DNA of 64,000 nt from Mycolicibacterium chubuense NBB4 (lineage in GTDB: Bacteria > Actinomycetota > Actinomycetes > Mycobacteriales > Mycobacteriaceae): positions 4,960,001-5,024,000 of the forward strand of contig NC_018027.1 in NCBI RefSeq assembly GCF_000266905.1, given 5' to 3'. Position 1 is the first letter of the stretch, and every line of letters starts with the position of its first letter. The notes beneath the pieces are model-generated. The model did not search any database. It worked only from the letters and a program-made list of their open reading frames with translations, and was not told where the DNA came from. A program made the translations under genes and the position numbers. Positions 1-11,603 of this stretch are shown here, one piece after another.

Positions 1-12
1 CGGATCGGTCAT
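1..12 (-). CDS. Possible first codons of the next gene (edge)
   Basis: On the minus strand an ATG at position 12 opens a frame reading M-T-D-P before the window ends. In M. tuberculosis the gene after the DUF3180 gene is Rv3604c, a membrane protein, so this may be its start. Four codons cannot prove it. The 77 bases between this and the DUF3180 stop show nothing else. Confidence 0.25.
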
Positions 13-89
13 GGGGCGACTGTACCCGTCACAGGTCATCTCGCGTGTCGACCTCACCGGCGATTCGGCGCGTCTCATCGCTCGATCGG

Positions 90-566
90 TCAGCCGGGCG
101 CGGCATCGGCGTTGGGCGGCTGGTCTTCCGGCGACTTGCAGCAATGCTGCAGCCACAGCGCCGCAACGACGAGCGCGAATGCGCACAGCGCGGCGACCAC
201 GGCCCCCGGGGTGTCGGCGGCGGCCACCCGCAGCACGCTGCGCCGCGGCAGCAAGTACGCCACGACGGCCAGCCACCAGCCGAGCACGACGCTGCCCATC
301 CACGCCGACGCCTTGGCGATCAGCACCGAGCGGGCCACGGCCAGCGGATGCAGCCTGCCTCGTCCGACGCCGATCTCACCGTCGCGAATCCTGGCCCGCA
401 CGAAGAAACCCCAGCCGGCGACGGCGACGGCCACCCCCAGCAGCGAGATGCCGGTCCACATGGTGATCGGCGGGAACCACCGATACACCATGCGCACCAG
501 CAGGTAACCGGCGACCGCCGTCACCACGACGGCGGCCAGCAGGTCGCGCTTGCGGGTCGGACCCAT
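90..566 (-). CDS. DUF3180 family membrane protein
   Basis: A 158-residue protein with four predicted membrane segments (about residues 9-27, 37-55, 90-108 and 118-136) and a short polar tail. It matches the DUF3180 family, whose M. tuberculosis member Rv3605c sits at the same place after folK. The function is unknown. The start lies one base after the folK stop, so it is almost certainly the last gene of the ftsH-folE-folP-folB-folK transcription unit. Constant linkage to folate genes suggests a membrane role connected to that pathway, but nothing in the sequence shows an active site. Confidence 0.85.
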   Translation of the reverse strand: MGPTRKRDLLAAVVVTAVAGYLLVRMVYRWFPPITMWTGISLLGVAVAVAGWGFFVRARIRDGEIGVGRGRLHPLAVARSVLIAKASAWMGSVVLGWWLAVVAYLLPRRSVLRVAAADTPGAVVAALCAFALVVAALWLQHCCKSPEDQPPNADAAPG

Positions 567-567
567 G

Positions 568-1095
568 TCAGTGCTCGGTCCCCACCCGCAACCTCAGGTC
601 CGTGGGCCGCACGCCCGCGCGTTCGCTCGCGTCGACGTCGTCGAGCAGTGCGGCGATGCGGCGCCGCCGGGCCGCGACCGTCAGCGTGGCCTCGGGATCC
701 ACCGCAAGCCACGGCACGAGCACGAACGCGCGCACGTGCGCGAACGGATGCGGCAGCGTCAGGGCGTCGTCGTGCGAGATCACCTCGACACCGCCGTCCC
801 GCACCGCGACGAGGTCGACGTCGAGCGTGCGCGGCCCCCACCGCTGCTCGCGCACCCGCCCGGCCGCGTCCTCGAGTTCGTGGGCCCGGCGCAGCCAGCC
901 GTGGCTGTCGAGCGCCGGATCATCGGCGATGACAACGGCATTGAGGAACGGAGCCTGTTCGACGCCGCCCCACGCGTCCGTCTCGTACACCGGGGACACC
1001 GCCACGACGGCGTGACCGAGCCCGTCGAGCACCGACTGCAGCCGCGCCATCCGGTCGCCCAGGTTCGACCCGATCGACAACACCACGGTGGTCAC
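568..1095 (-). CDS. folK: 2-amino-4-hydroxy-6-hydroxymethyldihydropteridine diphosphokinase
   Basis: 175 residues. FolK transfers pyrophosphate from ATP to 6-hydroxymethyl-7,8-dihydropterin, making the substrate of FolP. The N-terminal motif [14 protein letters not shown] and the central motif [12 protein letters not shown] are the HPPK signatures; the DVD aspartates hold the two magnesium ions. I chose the GTG at 1095 because it places the SIGSN strand at the N-terminus and overlaps the folB stop as GTGA. A longer frame upstream to 1371 is only arginine-rich antisense-like sequence. Confidence 0.96.
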   Translation of the reverse strand: MTTVVLSIGSNLGDRMARLQSVLDGLGHAVVAVSPVYETDAWGGVEQAPFLNAVVIADDPALDSHGWLRRAHELEDAAGRVREQRWGPRTLDVDLVAVRDGGVEVISHDDALTLPHPFAHVRAFVLVPWLAVDPEATLTVAARRRRIAALLDDVDASERAGVRPTDLRLRVGTEH

Positions 1096-1475
1096 GGCGC
1101 GGCTCCGCGTCCGCCCCGGCGCGACCGTCGCGCCACCACCGCGACGTCGGCGAAGTCGAGCGGGATCGGCGCCGAGGGCTTGTGCACCACGACCTCGACG
1201 GCGTGCACCCGCTCGTCGCGCATCACGTCCTCGGCGATCTCGCCCGCCACGGTCTCGATCAGGTTTCGCGGCGGTCCCCCGACGACATCGGCCGCCCGCT
1301 GCGCCAGAGCGCCGTAGTCGAGCGTGTCGGTCAGGTCGTCGCTGGCTGCCGCGGCGTGCAGGTCGACCCACACGGTGATGTCGACGACGAACTCCTGGCC
1401 GTCGCGCCGCTCGTGGTCGTACACCCCGTGATTGCCGCGAACACGTAAGCCGCGCAACTCGATTCGATCAGACAT
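1092..1475 (-). CDS. folB: Dihydroneopterin aldolase
   Basis: 127 residues, a normal length. FolB cleaves 7,8-dihydroneopterin to 6-hydroxymethyl-dihydropterin and glycolaldehyde. It begins [21 protein letters not shown], in which the HGVxxxE stretch is the family signature. The catalytic lysine lies in [10 protein letters not shown] near residue 99. The gene overlaps the folP end by 8 bases and the folK start by 4, so the three are translationally coupled. Confidence 0.95.
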   Translation of the reverse strand: MSDRIELRGLRVRGNHGVYDHERRDGQEFVVDITVWVDLHAAAASDDLTDTLDYGALAQRAADVVGGPPRNLIETVAGEIAEDVMRDERVHAVEVVVHKPSAPIPLDFADVAVVARRSRRGGRGAAP

Positions 1476-2325
1476 GCCGCTCCGTCCCGGACCAGGCCGC
1501 TACCACGGTCAGCGCGTCGACCGAGGCGCGGACGTCGTGCACCCGCACGCCCCAGACCCCGTGCCAGCCCGCCAGCGCGGAGATCACCGCCGTCGCGGTC
1601 TCGCGGCCGCCCGGCGGCCTGGGCTCTCCGTCCGCTCCGGCCAGCAACGTTCCGAGGAACCGTTTGCGCGACGCGCCGACCAGGACGGGCATGCCGGTGC
1701 CGACGAACTCCGGAAGGGCACGCAACAGCGCCCAATTGTGCTGTGCCGTCTTGGCGAAACCGAGCCCGGGGTCGATGATCAGCTTCGCCGGGTCGACGCC
1801 CGCCTCCACCGCGGCGTCGACGCAGGCCATCAGGTCGTCGCGCACCTCGGCCACCACGTCGCGATAGGCGGGGACCGCGTGCGGGGTGTCGCTGCCGACG
1901 GAGCGCCAGTGCATCAGCACCCACGGCACACCGGCATCGGCGACGACGCGCGCCATGTCGGGGTCGGCCTTGCCGCCGGAGACGTCGTTGACGATCTGCG
2001 CTCCGGCCTCGAGCGCGGCGAGCGCGACGCGGGCGTGCATGGTGTCGATGCTGATCGTGATCCCTTGCCGGGCAAGCTGTTCGACCACCGGGAGCACGCG
2101 GGCGATCTCCACCGCGGGGTCCACCCGGGTGGCGCCGGGCCGGGTCGACTCGCCACCCACGTCGACGATCGCGGCCCCCTGGGCCGCCAACTCGATGCCG
2201 TGCTCGATGGCGCGATCGCGGTCGAGGAACAACCCTCCGTCGGAGAACGAGTCATCGGTGACGTTGACGACGCCCATCACCTGCACGCGCGTCGGTGAGG
2301 CAGGCGGACAGCTGGCGGAGGTCAC
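1468..2325 (-). CDS. folP: Dihydropteroate synthase
   Basis: 285 residues. FolP condenses p-aminobenzoate with hydroxymethyl-dihydropterin pyrophosphate and is the sulfonamide target. Visible signatures are [15 protein letters not shown] (residues 17-31), [10 protein letters not shown] near residue 60, NDVSGG near 112, DPGLGFAKT near 200 and GASRKRF near 236. The GTG at 2325 overlaps the folE stop as GTGA. It matches FolP1 of M. tuberculosis (Rv3608c), the true enzyme rather than the FolP2 paralogue. Confidence 0.96.
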   Translation of the reverse strand: MTSASCPPASPTRVQVMGVVNVTDDSFSDGGLFLDRDRAIEHGIELAAQGAAIVDVGGESTRPGATRVDPAVEIARVLPVVEQLARQGITISIDTMHARVALAALEAGAQIVNDVSGGKADPDMARVVADAGVPWVLMHWRSVGSDTPHAVPAYRDVVAEVRDDLMACVDAAVEAGVDPAKLIIDPGLGFAKTAQHNWALLRALPEFVGTGMPVLVGASRKRFLGTLLAGADGEPRPPGGRETATAVISALAGWHGVWGVRVHDVRASVDALTVVAAWSGTERHV

Positions 2326-2930
2326 TTTCTCAGGATCAGATCCAGAGCCTCCGCGCGGGACGCCTTGTCGGTCTTGAACTGACCGCGCACCGCCGAGGTG
2401 GTCGTGGTGGCGCCGGGCTTACGGATGCCCCGCATCGCCATGCACAGGTGCTCGGCCTCGATCACCACGATCGCGCCGCGCGGATCGAGCTTGCGCATCA
2501 GCGCATCGGCGATCTGGCCCGTCAGCCGCTCCTGCACCTGGGGGCGCTTGGCGTACAGGTCGACGACGCGGGCCAGCTTCGACAGGCCCGTCACTCGGCC
2601 GTCGTGACCGGGGATGTAGCCGACGTGCGCCACGCCGTGGAAGGACACCAGGTGATGCTCGCACGTCGAGTACATCGGGATGTCCTTGACGAGCACGAGT
2701 TCGTCGTGCTGCTCGTCGAAGGTGGTGTTCAGGACGTCGTCGGGGTCGGTGTAGAGACCGGCGAAGATCTCGCGGTACGCGCGCGCCACCCGGGCCGGGG
2801 TGTCCACCAGTCCGTGCCGGTCGGGGTCCTCGCCGACGGCGATCAGGAGCTCACGCACCGCGGCTTCGGCGCGGGCCTGGTCGAATTCGGGGGTGGTGAT
2901 CGTGGCCGAATGGTTGTGCGACCGCGTCAT
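2322..2930 (-). CDS. folE: GTP cyclohydrolase I
   Basis: 202 residues. FolE converts GTP to 7,8-dihydroneopterin triphosphate, the first step of folate synthesis. The C-terminal domain carries the zinc and substrate motifs [20 protein letters not shown] and the later CMAMRGI cysteine. It lies 12 bases after ftsH in the same direction and begins the overlapping fol block, so the pathway is likely transcribed from the ftsH promoter or from one inside ftsH. Confidence 0.96.
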   Translation of the reverse strand: MTRSHNHSATITTPEFDQARAEAAVRELLIAVGEDPDRHGLVDTPARVARAYREIFAGLYTDPDDVLNTTFDEQHDELVLVKDIPMYSTCEHHLVSFHGVAHVGYIPGHDGRVTGLSKLARVVDLYAKRPQVQERLTGQIADALMRKLDPRGAIVVIEAEHLCMAMRGIRKPGATTTTSAVRGQFKTDKASRAEALDLILRK

Positions 2931-2942
2931 CGAAGTCTCCGT

Positions 2943-5291
<2,349 letters not shown>

Positions 5292-5439
5292 CTGTGACCG
5301 GCGAGCTTGGCCCGCCGACCGAAATCCTTCCGATATGCGCAGTTGGAAACCTCAAGGCTACCGCTAGACCAACGTTGGGCAGTTCCCGGAGTTCACGGAG
5401 GGAACCGATAGGCCGGAGCCCGGAGTTCACCGAGGGCGC

Positions 5440-5495
5440 CTGGTGTGCGTCCAGAGCGCGAAACGGCGGAAAAACCCGCGCTGAGCGCACACCAG
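5440..5495. repeat. Short palindromic repeat-like hairpin
   Basis: A 10-bp perfect outer stem (CTGGTGTGCG at 5440-5449 with CGCACACCAG at 5486-5495), an internal loop, then a 6-bp inner stem (AGCGCG with CGCGCT) and a 16-base apical loop. Just upstream are two imperfect direct copies of a CGGAGTTCAC-GAGGG sequence (about 5377-5395 and 5421-5436). The palindrome directly abuts the first recognisable codons of the epoxide hydrolase. It looks like a miniature repeat, though copies elsewhere in the genome cannot be seen from here. Confidence 0.6.
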
Positions 5496-5511
5496 CGACG
5501 GTCACGGGCCG

Positions 5512-6384
5512 GTGGTGGTGCTCTGTCACGGCTTTCCGCAGCTGGCGTACTCGTGGCGTCACCAGATCGAGGGGCTGGCCGAGGCCGGGTATCACGTCCT
5601 GGCACCGGACCAACGCGGCTATGGAGGTTCGGACAAGCCCGCGGACGTCGACGCCTACACCGTGGTCGAGCTGTCCGCGGACGTGGTCGGCCTGCTCGAC
5701 GACGTCAGCGCCCAGCAAGCCGCTCTCGTCGGCCACGACTTCGGGGCCGTCGTCGCGTGGACCGCTCCGCTGCTGCACCCTGCGCGCTTTTCCGCGGTCG
5801 TGGGGCTGAGCGTGCCGCCCGTGCCGCGGCCCAGGATCCCGACGACCCAGGCATTCCGGAGAGTCTTTGCCGACCGGTTTTTCTACATCCTGTACTTCCA
5901 GCAGCAGGGGCCTGCCGACGCGGAACTGAACCGCGACCCGGCAAAAGCGCTGCGGCACCTGTTCGCCGACCCGCCGACCGGCGACCCGGAGGCGGCGTCA
6001 CGCATGGCCGATCCCGGGCCGGAGGGGCTTCTCGGCCGGCTCGGCGAGCCGGGCGGACCGCCCGACTGGCTCAGCCAGGCCGATTTCGACGTCTACGTCA
6101 AAGAATTCACTCGCGGGGGATTCACCGGGCCGTTGAACTGGTACCGCTGCTTCGACCGTAACTGGGAACTGACTGCACACCCAACCGCGAGGACCATCGG
6201 CGTGCCCGCCATGTTCGTCGGCGGCAGCGCCGATCCGAGCCTGATCCACACCCCGCGCGACCGCGTCCGCGAGGTCGTCACCGGCAACTATCGCGAAGTG
6301 ATGATCGAGGGGGCGGGTCACTGGCTGACCGAGGAGCGACCGCACTCCGTGACACGTTTGCTGAGAGATTTCCTCGAGGTGTGA
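5512..6384 (+). CDS. ephA: EphA-like epoxide hydrolase, N-terminally truncated
   Basis: An alpha/beta hydrolase of the epoxide hydrolase family. It shows the oxyanion motif HGFP at the start, nucleophile elbow VGHDFGAVV (Asp), the lid motif LNWYRCFDRNWE and the C-terminal catalytic His in GAGHWLTEERP. It matches M. tuberculosis EphA (Rv3617), also found after ftsH. Family members carry about 25 more residues (the NGVRL strand) before HGFP. Here a TGA at 5482, inside a palindrome, blocks the frame, leaving only AHTSDGHGP before the first GTG at 5512. The catalytic residues are intact but the first beta-strand is missing, so it may be unstable or a pseudogene. Confidence 0.8.
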   Translation: MVVLCHGFPQLAYSWRHQIEGLAEAGYHVLAPDQRGYGGSDKPADVDAYTVVELSADVVGLLDDVSAQQAALVGHDFGAVVAWTAPLLHPARFSAVVGLSVPPVPRPRIPTTQAFRRVFADRFFYILYFQQQGPADAELNRDPAKALRHLFADPPTGDPEAASRMADPGPEGLLGRLGEPGGPPDWLSQADFDVYVKEFTRGGFTGPLNWYRCFDRNWELTAHPTARTIGVPAMFVGGSADPSLIHTPRDRVREVVTGNYREVMIEGAGHWLTEERPHSVTRLLRDFLEV

Positions 6385-6448
6385 CAGTAATCACGATCGG
6401 GTACATAGACTCAGGCCGGGGGACTCACGCCAGGGGGAGGGGCACTGA

Positions 6449-7963
6449 ATGAAGCTCGCAACAACGGATCGTGCGACGGGGAAGAAGCCGACACTCGATC
6501 GCGCGAAGATGCTCGCGGCGGTGCGGAGCGCGTTCGTCGACGTCGGCGCCTCGGCGAGCATGCACGAGATCGCGCAAAGTTCCGGCATCGGCGTGGCCAC
6601 GCTTCGTCAGGAGTTCGGCGAGCGCGACGCGCTGGTGACCGCGGTCCTCGACGACATCCTCAGCGTCCTTCGCGATGACCGTGATGACGGCGATCAGACC
6701 CCTCGCAATCGGAAGAGCCGCAGGCTACGGCGCCCGCGCCTCCGGCATGCGGTGCCTCCGCTCGCCGTGTTGGCGGCCCTGCTGCCCGTAGGCGCATCTC
6801 CCTCCGTAGCGGCTGCCGCTTCGGAGCCGGTGCCGATACCCGGGCCGTCGGCCTCGGTTCTGACCGTCAGTCCGCTGTGGCCGGTCATGCCGATCAACGG
6901 CGCACTGAGCGGATCGATGTGTGCGACGAACACCTGCGCGCCCTTGCAGTACGTGCCCTTCATGACCGGGCTCGGGGTGGCTGCGCTCAACGCCCAGCTG
7001 TCCGACACCACCTCGATCGTCAGTAAAGCGGGGCCCGGCGACCCCACCGTCGTCTTCGCATTCAGCAACGGGGCCGTGGTGGCGCAGAAGTGGATGGAAG
7101 AGCACGCCGGCGACCCGACGGCGCCCTCCCCCGATCAGCTGTCCTTCGTGTTCATCGGCAACCCCAGGCGCGCCTACGGCGGCAGCCTGCCGGTGATGCC
7201 GCCCAGCGACTACCCGGTGATCGACATCGTGCAGCAGTACGACCCGGTCGCCGACTTCCCCGACCACCCGAACCTGCTGGCGCTGCTGAACATCGCCGCA
7301 GGGAACGTGTCGCCGCTGCACCTCGACTACTCCAAGGTGGATCTCCAGGATCCGAACAACGTCGTGTGGACCGAGGGCAACACCACGTACGTCTTCGTCC
7401 CCACCGAGAATCTCCCCCTGCTCGCGCCACTGCGGATGATGGGGATGACCAAGTTGGCCGACGAGCTGAACGCGCCACTGAAGAAGATCGTCGAGCAGGC
7501 CTACGACCGTCCGTATCTCCCGTCGCCGACCGAACCCGCGGTCCCGGCGAACGAACCGACCGCCTCGACCGACAGCGCGTCCACCCGAACCCTCGCGACC
7601 ACCCGGACCGTCGCAGCGCCGGCGGTGCAGGCCCGCACCACCGGCACGGACACGACGGAGACGAAGACCGCCGGCGCCGACACGACGGAGACGGCGCCTG
7701 CCGACGCGGACACCACGCAGACGAAGTCCCCGACCGAGACGAAGCCCGCACGCAAGTGGGGCGTGAAGAACCGCGCTGACAACGAAACCAGTTCCAGCAC
7801 AGATGGTTCCACCGATAGCCGCCCGGCGCGGCACCGGTGGGGAGCCAAGGCGCGAGCAGGGTCCGACGACACTGCGAAGGGCGACGCGGCGAAGAGCGAC
7901 ACCGCGGGCAGGCACGCCGCGGCGGCCGCCGGCCGAAAGGGATCCGACAGCCCGAGCAGCTGA
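6449..7963 (+). CDS. TetR-type HTH fused to a PE-PPE hydrolase domain
   Basis: 504 residues. Residues 15-75 resemble a TetR N-terminal DNA-binding domain (AKMLAAVRSAFVDVGASASM, then IAQSSGIGVATLRQEFGERD). A basic linker and a hydrophobic segment (about 106-127) follow. Residues 130-360 resemble the PE-PPE serine hydrolase domain, with nucleophile elbow AFSNG (Ser about 206) and the later motif FIGNPRRAYGG. The tail (about 365-504) is Thr/Ala/Lys-rich and low in complexity. The PE-PPE domain normally follows PE or PPE modules or a signal peptide, so a regulator-like N-terminus is odd. Whether the protein is cytoplasmic, membrane-anchored or exported cannot be told. SD-like GGGGGAGGGG precedes the ATG. 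Confidence 0.75.
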   Translation: MKLATTDRATGKKPTLDRAKMLAAVRSAFVDVGASASMHEIAQSSGIGVATLRQEFGERDALVTAVLDDILSVLRDDRDDGDQTPRNRKSRRLRRPRLRHAVPPLAVLAALLPVGASPSVAAAASEPVPIPGPSASVLTVSPLWPVMPINGALSGSMCATNTCAPLQYVPFMTGLGVAALNAQLSDTTSIVSKAGPGDPTVVFAFSNGAVVAQKWMEEHAGDPTAPSPDQLSFVFIGNPRRAYGGSLPVMPPSDYPVIDIVQQYDPVADFPDHPNLLALLNIAAGNVSPLHLDYSKVDLQDPNNVVWTEGNTTYVFVPTENLPLLAPLRMMGMTKLADELNAPLKKIVEQAYDRPYLPSPTEPAVPANEPTASTDSASTRTLATTRTVAAPAVQARTTGTDTTETKTAGADTTETAPADADTTQTKSPTETKPARKWGVKNRADNETSSSTDGSTDSRPARHRWGAKARAGSDDTAKGDAAKSDTAGRHAAAAAGRKGSDSPSS

Positions 7964-7999
7964 CGCTCGCCAGCCGGTCGGCGGGTTAGGGTGCCATCC

Positions 8000-8743
8000 A
8001 TGCCGATCCCAGCTCGCGCGAAGACCTCAGGACTCAAGCTCGCCGCCGCGGCCGCGGTGGGGGGCACGGCGATGATGCTGGCGGGCTGCGACTCGCAGTC
8101 GGGCCCGACGCTGCAGCCCAGCGCGGACACCCGCCAGGTGACCGTCGTCGGCGCCGGGCAGGTGCAGGGCACACCCGACACGCTGACGGTGAACGCCTCG
8201 ATGGAGTTCATCGCTCCCGACGCCACCACCGCGATGAACCAGACCAACGAGCGCCAGCAGGCCGTGATCGACGGGCTGGCCGCCATGGGTATCGACCGCA
8301 AGGACATCGCCACCACGCGGGCGGACCTCCAGCCGCAGTACGGCAGCGACAACACCTCGATCGCGGCCTACCGCGCCACCAACTCGATCAACGTCAAGAT
8401 CCGCGATCTGAACAAAGCATCGAACGCGATCGGGCTGGTGGTCGGCACCGGCGGCAACGCCACCCGGATCAACTCGATCAGCTACTCGATCGAAGACGAC
8501 TCGCAACTGGTCAAGGATGCGCGGGCCCGGGCGTTCGAGGACGCCCGCGACCGGGCGAGCCAGTACGCGCAGTTGTCGGGGCTCAACCTCGGCAAGGTCA
8601 TCTCGATCTCGGAGTCGGGGGGCGAGACTCCTCCGGTGCCGATGCCTGCCGCGGGGCCGCGAGCCATGGAGGCCGCGGTGCCGCTGCAGCCCGGTCAGCA
8701 GACGGTGAGTTTTTCGGTCACCGTGATCTGGCAGCTCGATTGA
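8000..8743 (+). CDS. SIMPL domain lipoprotein
   Basis: 247 residues from the ATG at 8000; an in-frame GTG at 7991 is also possible. A basic N-terminus, hydrophobic core and the lipobox MLAGC (Cys about 30) mark an exported lipoprotein. The rest is a SIMPL (DUF541) domain, beginning with the strand TRQVTVVGAGQVQGTPDTLT and ending FSVTVIWQL. SIMPL proteins are envelope-associated and often linked to stress tolerance, but their molecular function is unclear. It converges with the oxidoreductase gene, ending 3 bases from it. Confidence 0.88.
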   Translation: MPIPARAKTSGLKLAAAAAVGGTAMMLAGCDSQSGPTLQPSADTRQVTVVGAGQVQGTPDTLTVNASMEFIAPDATTAMNQTNERQQAVIDGLAAMGIDRKDIATTRADLQPQYGSDNTSIAAYRATNSINVKIRDLNKASNAIGLVVGTGGNATRINSISYSIEDDSQLVKDARARAFEDARDRASQYAQLSGLNLGKVISISESGGETPPVPMPAAGPRAMEAAVPLQPGQQTVSFSVTVIWQLD

Positions 8744-8746
8744 GCG

Positions 8747-10966
8747 TCAGCCGACCGGTTCGACGACGACCGGGATGCCGTTGAGCACAGCGGTTCCCGA
8801 GAGCGGATCGAGCACCGATCCGTCGTTGAGCTGGTTGACGTTGGCCCCGGGCTGCCGCGCGGCCAGCTTCTGACCGGTCCCACCGCGGTCGTGGCCCCAG
8901 CCGTGCGGCAGCGACACGACCCCTCGCCGGATGCCGTCGGTCACCTCGACGGGCACCACCAGCTCGCCGGCGGGGCCCTTGATCACCACCGAGTCGGACA
9001 CGCCCAGCTCGGCGGCGTCATCGGGATGCATGCGCACCGTGCACTGATTAGTCCCGCCGGCCAACGCCGGCAGGTTGTGCATCCAGCTGTTGTTGGACCG
9101 CAGGTGCCGGCGGCCGATCAGCACGAAACCGCCTGCCCGATCACCCAATACGGCGCGCAGGCGGGCCGTGTCGTCGACCAGTTGCGGAGGCGCCAGCTCG
9201 ATCCGTCCCGACGGGGTGCGCAGGACGTCGAGCAGCCGCGGCTGCAGCGGTCCCAGATCGATACCGTGCGGCGCGGCCTTCAACCGCTCGAGGGTCAGAC
9301 CTTCGGGCCGGGCACCGAACACGTCGCCGTAGGCGCCGAGCCGGAGCATCATGTCGAGCCGGCGTTCGTATCCCGGCCCGTCGGGCAGCATGGCCGTCAG
9401 TTCGTCGACGGCGCGGCCGGCGACCGGTGAGGACGAGTCGCCGGTCTCCTTGGCCAGTGTCGTCGCGATCACCTGCTCGTCGACCAGGGCGGGATCGGCG
9501 TCGTACCCGATTCCGTACAGCACCAACGCAATTCGAGACAGGATCTCCGCCTCGTCGGGGCGGCCGTCGAGCGGTAGGACCGGTGGTGAATACCGCGCGT
9601 TGTTGCGCACCGCGAGGCCGTTGAGCGCGAAGTCGAAGTGCGGGCTGCGTGACGGCGGCGGAGGCGGCAGGATGACGTCGGCGTGCCGCGTCGTCTCGTT
9701 GAGGTAGGGGTCGATGGAGAGCATGAACCCGACGCCGGCGAGCGCGCGGTCGAGCCGGTTGCCGTCCGGCGCCGAGAGCACCGGGTTGCCCGCGATGGTG
9801 ATCATCGCCTTGATCTGACCGTCGCCAGGTGTCTCGATCTCCTCGGCCAGCGCCGCGACGGGCAGCTCCGAGAGCACCTCCGGGTGACCGGACACCCGGC
9901 TGTGCCAGCGCCCGGTCGCAAAGCCGCGGCCGGGCCGGTGTCCGCGCGGCGCGGGTGCCACGGGCGAGAGGGGGAACATCGCGCCGCCGGGCCGGTCCAG
10001 GTTGCCGGTCAGAATGTTGACGACGTCGACGAGCCAGCTGCCCAGCGTCCCGAATTCGACCGTGGAGGTGCCGATGCGGCCGTACACCGCGGCGGTGGGT
10101 GCGGCGGCGAGCTCGCGCGCCAGTGCCCGGATCTCGGCGGCGTCGACCCCGCAGTACGGCCCGACCGTCTCGGGGGCGAAGTCGCCGGCGAGCGCGCGAA
10201 CCTTGTCCAGCCCGGCGACGTGCTCGGCGAGGACGCCCAGGTCGACGAGGTTCTCGTCGAACAGCACGTGCACAACCGCGAACAGCAGCGCGGCGTCGGT
10301 GCCCGGCCGGGGCGCGAGATGGCGGTCGGCGAGCTCGGCGGTGCGGGTGCGGGCGGGGTCGATGACCACCAGCCGGCCGCCGCGGCGTCGCAGCCGGCGC
10401 AGCTTGCCGCCGAAGTCGGCCGCGGTGGCCACGCTGCCGTTGGACACCAGCGGGTTCGCGCCGATGATCACGAGGTAGTCGGTGCGGTCCAGGTCGGGCA
10501 CGGTGAACGCGACGGGGCTGCCGAACATCAGGCCCAGGGAGACGTGCTTGGGCATCTGGTCCAGCGTGCTCGCGGAGTAGACCTGATGCGTGCCGAGCCC
10601 GCGGATGATCAGCGGCGGGTACAGCGCACCGGCGACGGTGTGTGCGTTGGGGTTGCCGAGGTAAACGCCCACCGAGGCGCCGCCGTGGTCTCGCACCGCT
10701 GCGCCGAGGCCCTCCGCGACGGCGGCGAACGCCTCGTCCCACGTGGCCTCGACCAGGACGCCGTCGCGGCGCACCAGCGGCGCGGTCAGGCGGTCGGGGT
10801 CGTTGTCGAGTTCGGCGAAACTCGCGCCCTTCGGGCAGATGTATCCCGCGCTGAACACGTCGTCGCGGTCGCCGCGGGCACCGGTGACCCGGCCGTCGTC
10901 GATCGTCAGCGTCAGACCGCAGGTCGCTTCACAGAACGGGCAGATACGGAGCGCGGTTCGGGTCAC
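8747..10966 (-). CDS. Molybdopterin-dependent oxidoreductase, catalytic subunit
   Basis: 739 residues, single subunit. The N-terminus carries a [4Fe-4S] site (CPFCEATCG then CPKG near residues 9-48), followed by molybdopterin oxidoreductase domains (YLVIIGANPLVSNGS near 165; GNPVLSAPDGNR near 395). A C-terminal molydopterin dinucleotide-binding domain has MHPDDAAELGVSD and LPHGWGHDRGGTG. The family includes formate dehydrogenases, nitrate reductases and thiosulfate or polysulfide reductases. No small iron-sulfur or membrane subunit is adjacent, and the substrate cannot be assigned. The start is the ATG giving M-T-R-T-A-L-R-I-C. Confidence 0.88.
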   Translation of the reverse strand: MTRTALRICPFCEATCGLTLTIDDGRVTGARGDRDDVFSAGYICPKGASFAELDNDPDRLTAPLVRRDGVLVEATWDEAFAAVAEGLGAAVRDHGGASVGVYLGNPNAHTVAGALYPPLIIRGLGTHQVYSASTLDQMPKHVSLGLMFGSPVAFTVPDLDRTDYLVIIGANPLVSNGSVATAADFGGKLRRLRRRGGRLVVIDPARTRTAELADRHLAPRPGTDAALLFAVVHVLFDENLVDLGVLAEHVAGLDKVRALAGDFAPETVGPYCGVDAAEIRALARELAAAPTAAVYGRIGTSTVEFGTLGSWLVDVVNILTGNLDRPGGAMFPLSPVAPAPRGHRPGRGFATGRWHSRVSGHPEVLSELPVAALAEEIETPGDGQIKAMITIAGNPVLSAPDGNRLDRALAGVGFMLSIDPYLNETTRHADVILPPPPPSRSPHFDFALNGLAVRNNARYSPPVLPLDGRPDEAEILSRIALVLYGIGYDADPALVDEQVIATTLAKETGDSSSPVAGRAVDELTAMLPDGPGYERRLDMMLRLGAYGDVFGARPEGLTLERLKAAPHGIDLGPLQPRLLDVLRTPSGRIELAPPQLVDDTARLRAVLGDRAGGFVLIGRRHLRSNNSWMHNLPALAGGTNQCTVRMHPDDAAELGVSDSVVIKGPAGELVVPVEVTDGIRRGVVSLPHGWGHDRGGTGQKLAARQPGANVNQLNDGSVLDPLSGTAVLNGIPVVVEPVG

Positions 10967-10997
10967 ATCCGCATTCTGCTTGATTTTCGGATGCCGC

Positions 10998-11603
10998 TCA
11001 GAACGTTTCGTACACCTTGGGCTCGAGCGTGCCGATGAAGGGCAGGTCCCGGTAGCGCTCGGCGTAGTCGAGGCCGTAGCCGACGACGAACTCGTTGGGG
11101 ATGTCGAAGCCGACGTAGCTGATGTCCACGTCGGCCCGCACCGCGTCGGGCTTGCGCAGCAGCGTGCACACCCGCAGCGACCGCGGGCGGCGGGTGGCGA
11201 GGTTGCGCAACAGCCAGGACAGCGTCAGCCCGGAGTCGACGATGTCCTCCACGATCAGCACGTCGCGGTCGTTGATGTCGCGGTCGAGGTCCTTGAGGAT
11301 GCGCACGACGCCCGACGACGACGTCGACGAGCCGTACGAACTGACCGCCATGAACTCCAGCTGGGTGGGCAACGGGATCGCCCGGGCCAGGTCGGTGACG
11401 AACATGACCGCGCCCTTGAGCACCGTGATGAGAAGCAGATCCTGCTCGCCCGTCCCGGTCACCGCGTCGCGATAATCGTCGGCGATCTGCGTTGCGAGTT
11501 CAGTGGTCTTGGACCGGATCTGTTCTTCCGACAACAACACCGACTTGATGTCCCCGGGATACAACTCCGCAGTATGCGCAGGCACGCCCACAGCGTAGGT
11601 CAC
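10998..11603 (-). CDS. hpt: Hypoxanthine phosphoribosyltransferase
   Basis: 201 residues from the GTG at 11603. Hpt salvages hypoxanthine and guanine to IMP and GMP using PRPP. The PRPP loop [18 protein letters not shown] (about residues 115-132) is diagnostic, and [12 protein letters not shown] is the pyrophosphate loop. The start was set by the GTGA overlap with the tilS stop and by homology. The longer frame to 12476 is antisense-like arginine-rich sequence. Confidence 0.95.
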   Translation of the reverse strand: MTYAVGVPAHTAELYPGDIKSVLLSEEQIRSKTTELATQIADDYRDAVTGTGEQDLLLITVLKGAVMFVTDLARAIPLPTQLEFMAVSSYGSSTSSSGVVRILKDLDRDINDRDVLIVEDIVDSGLTLSWLLRNLATRRPRSLRVCTLLRKPDAVRADVDISYVGFDIPNEFVVGYGLDYAERYRDLPFIGTLEPKVYETF

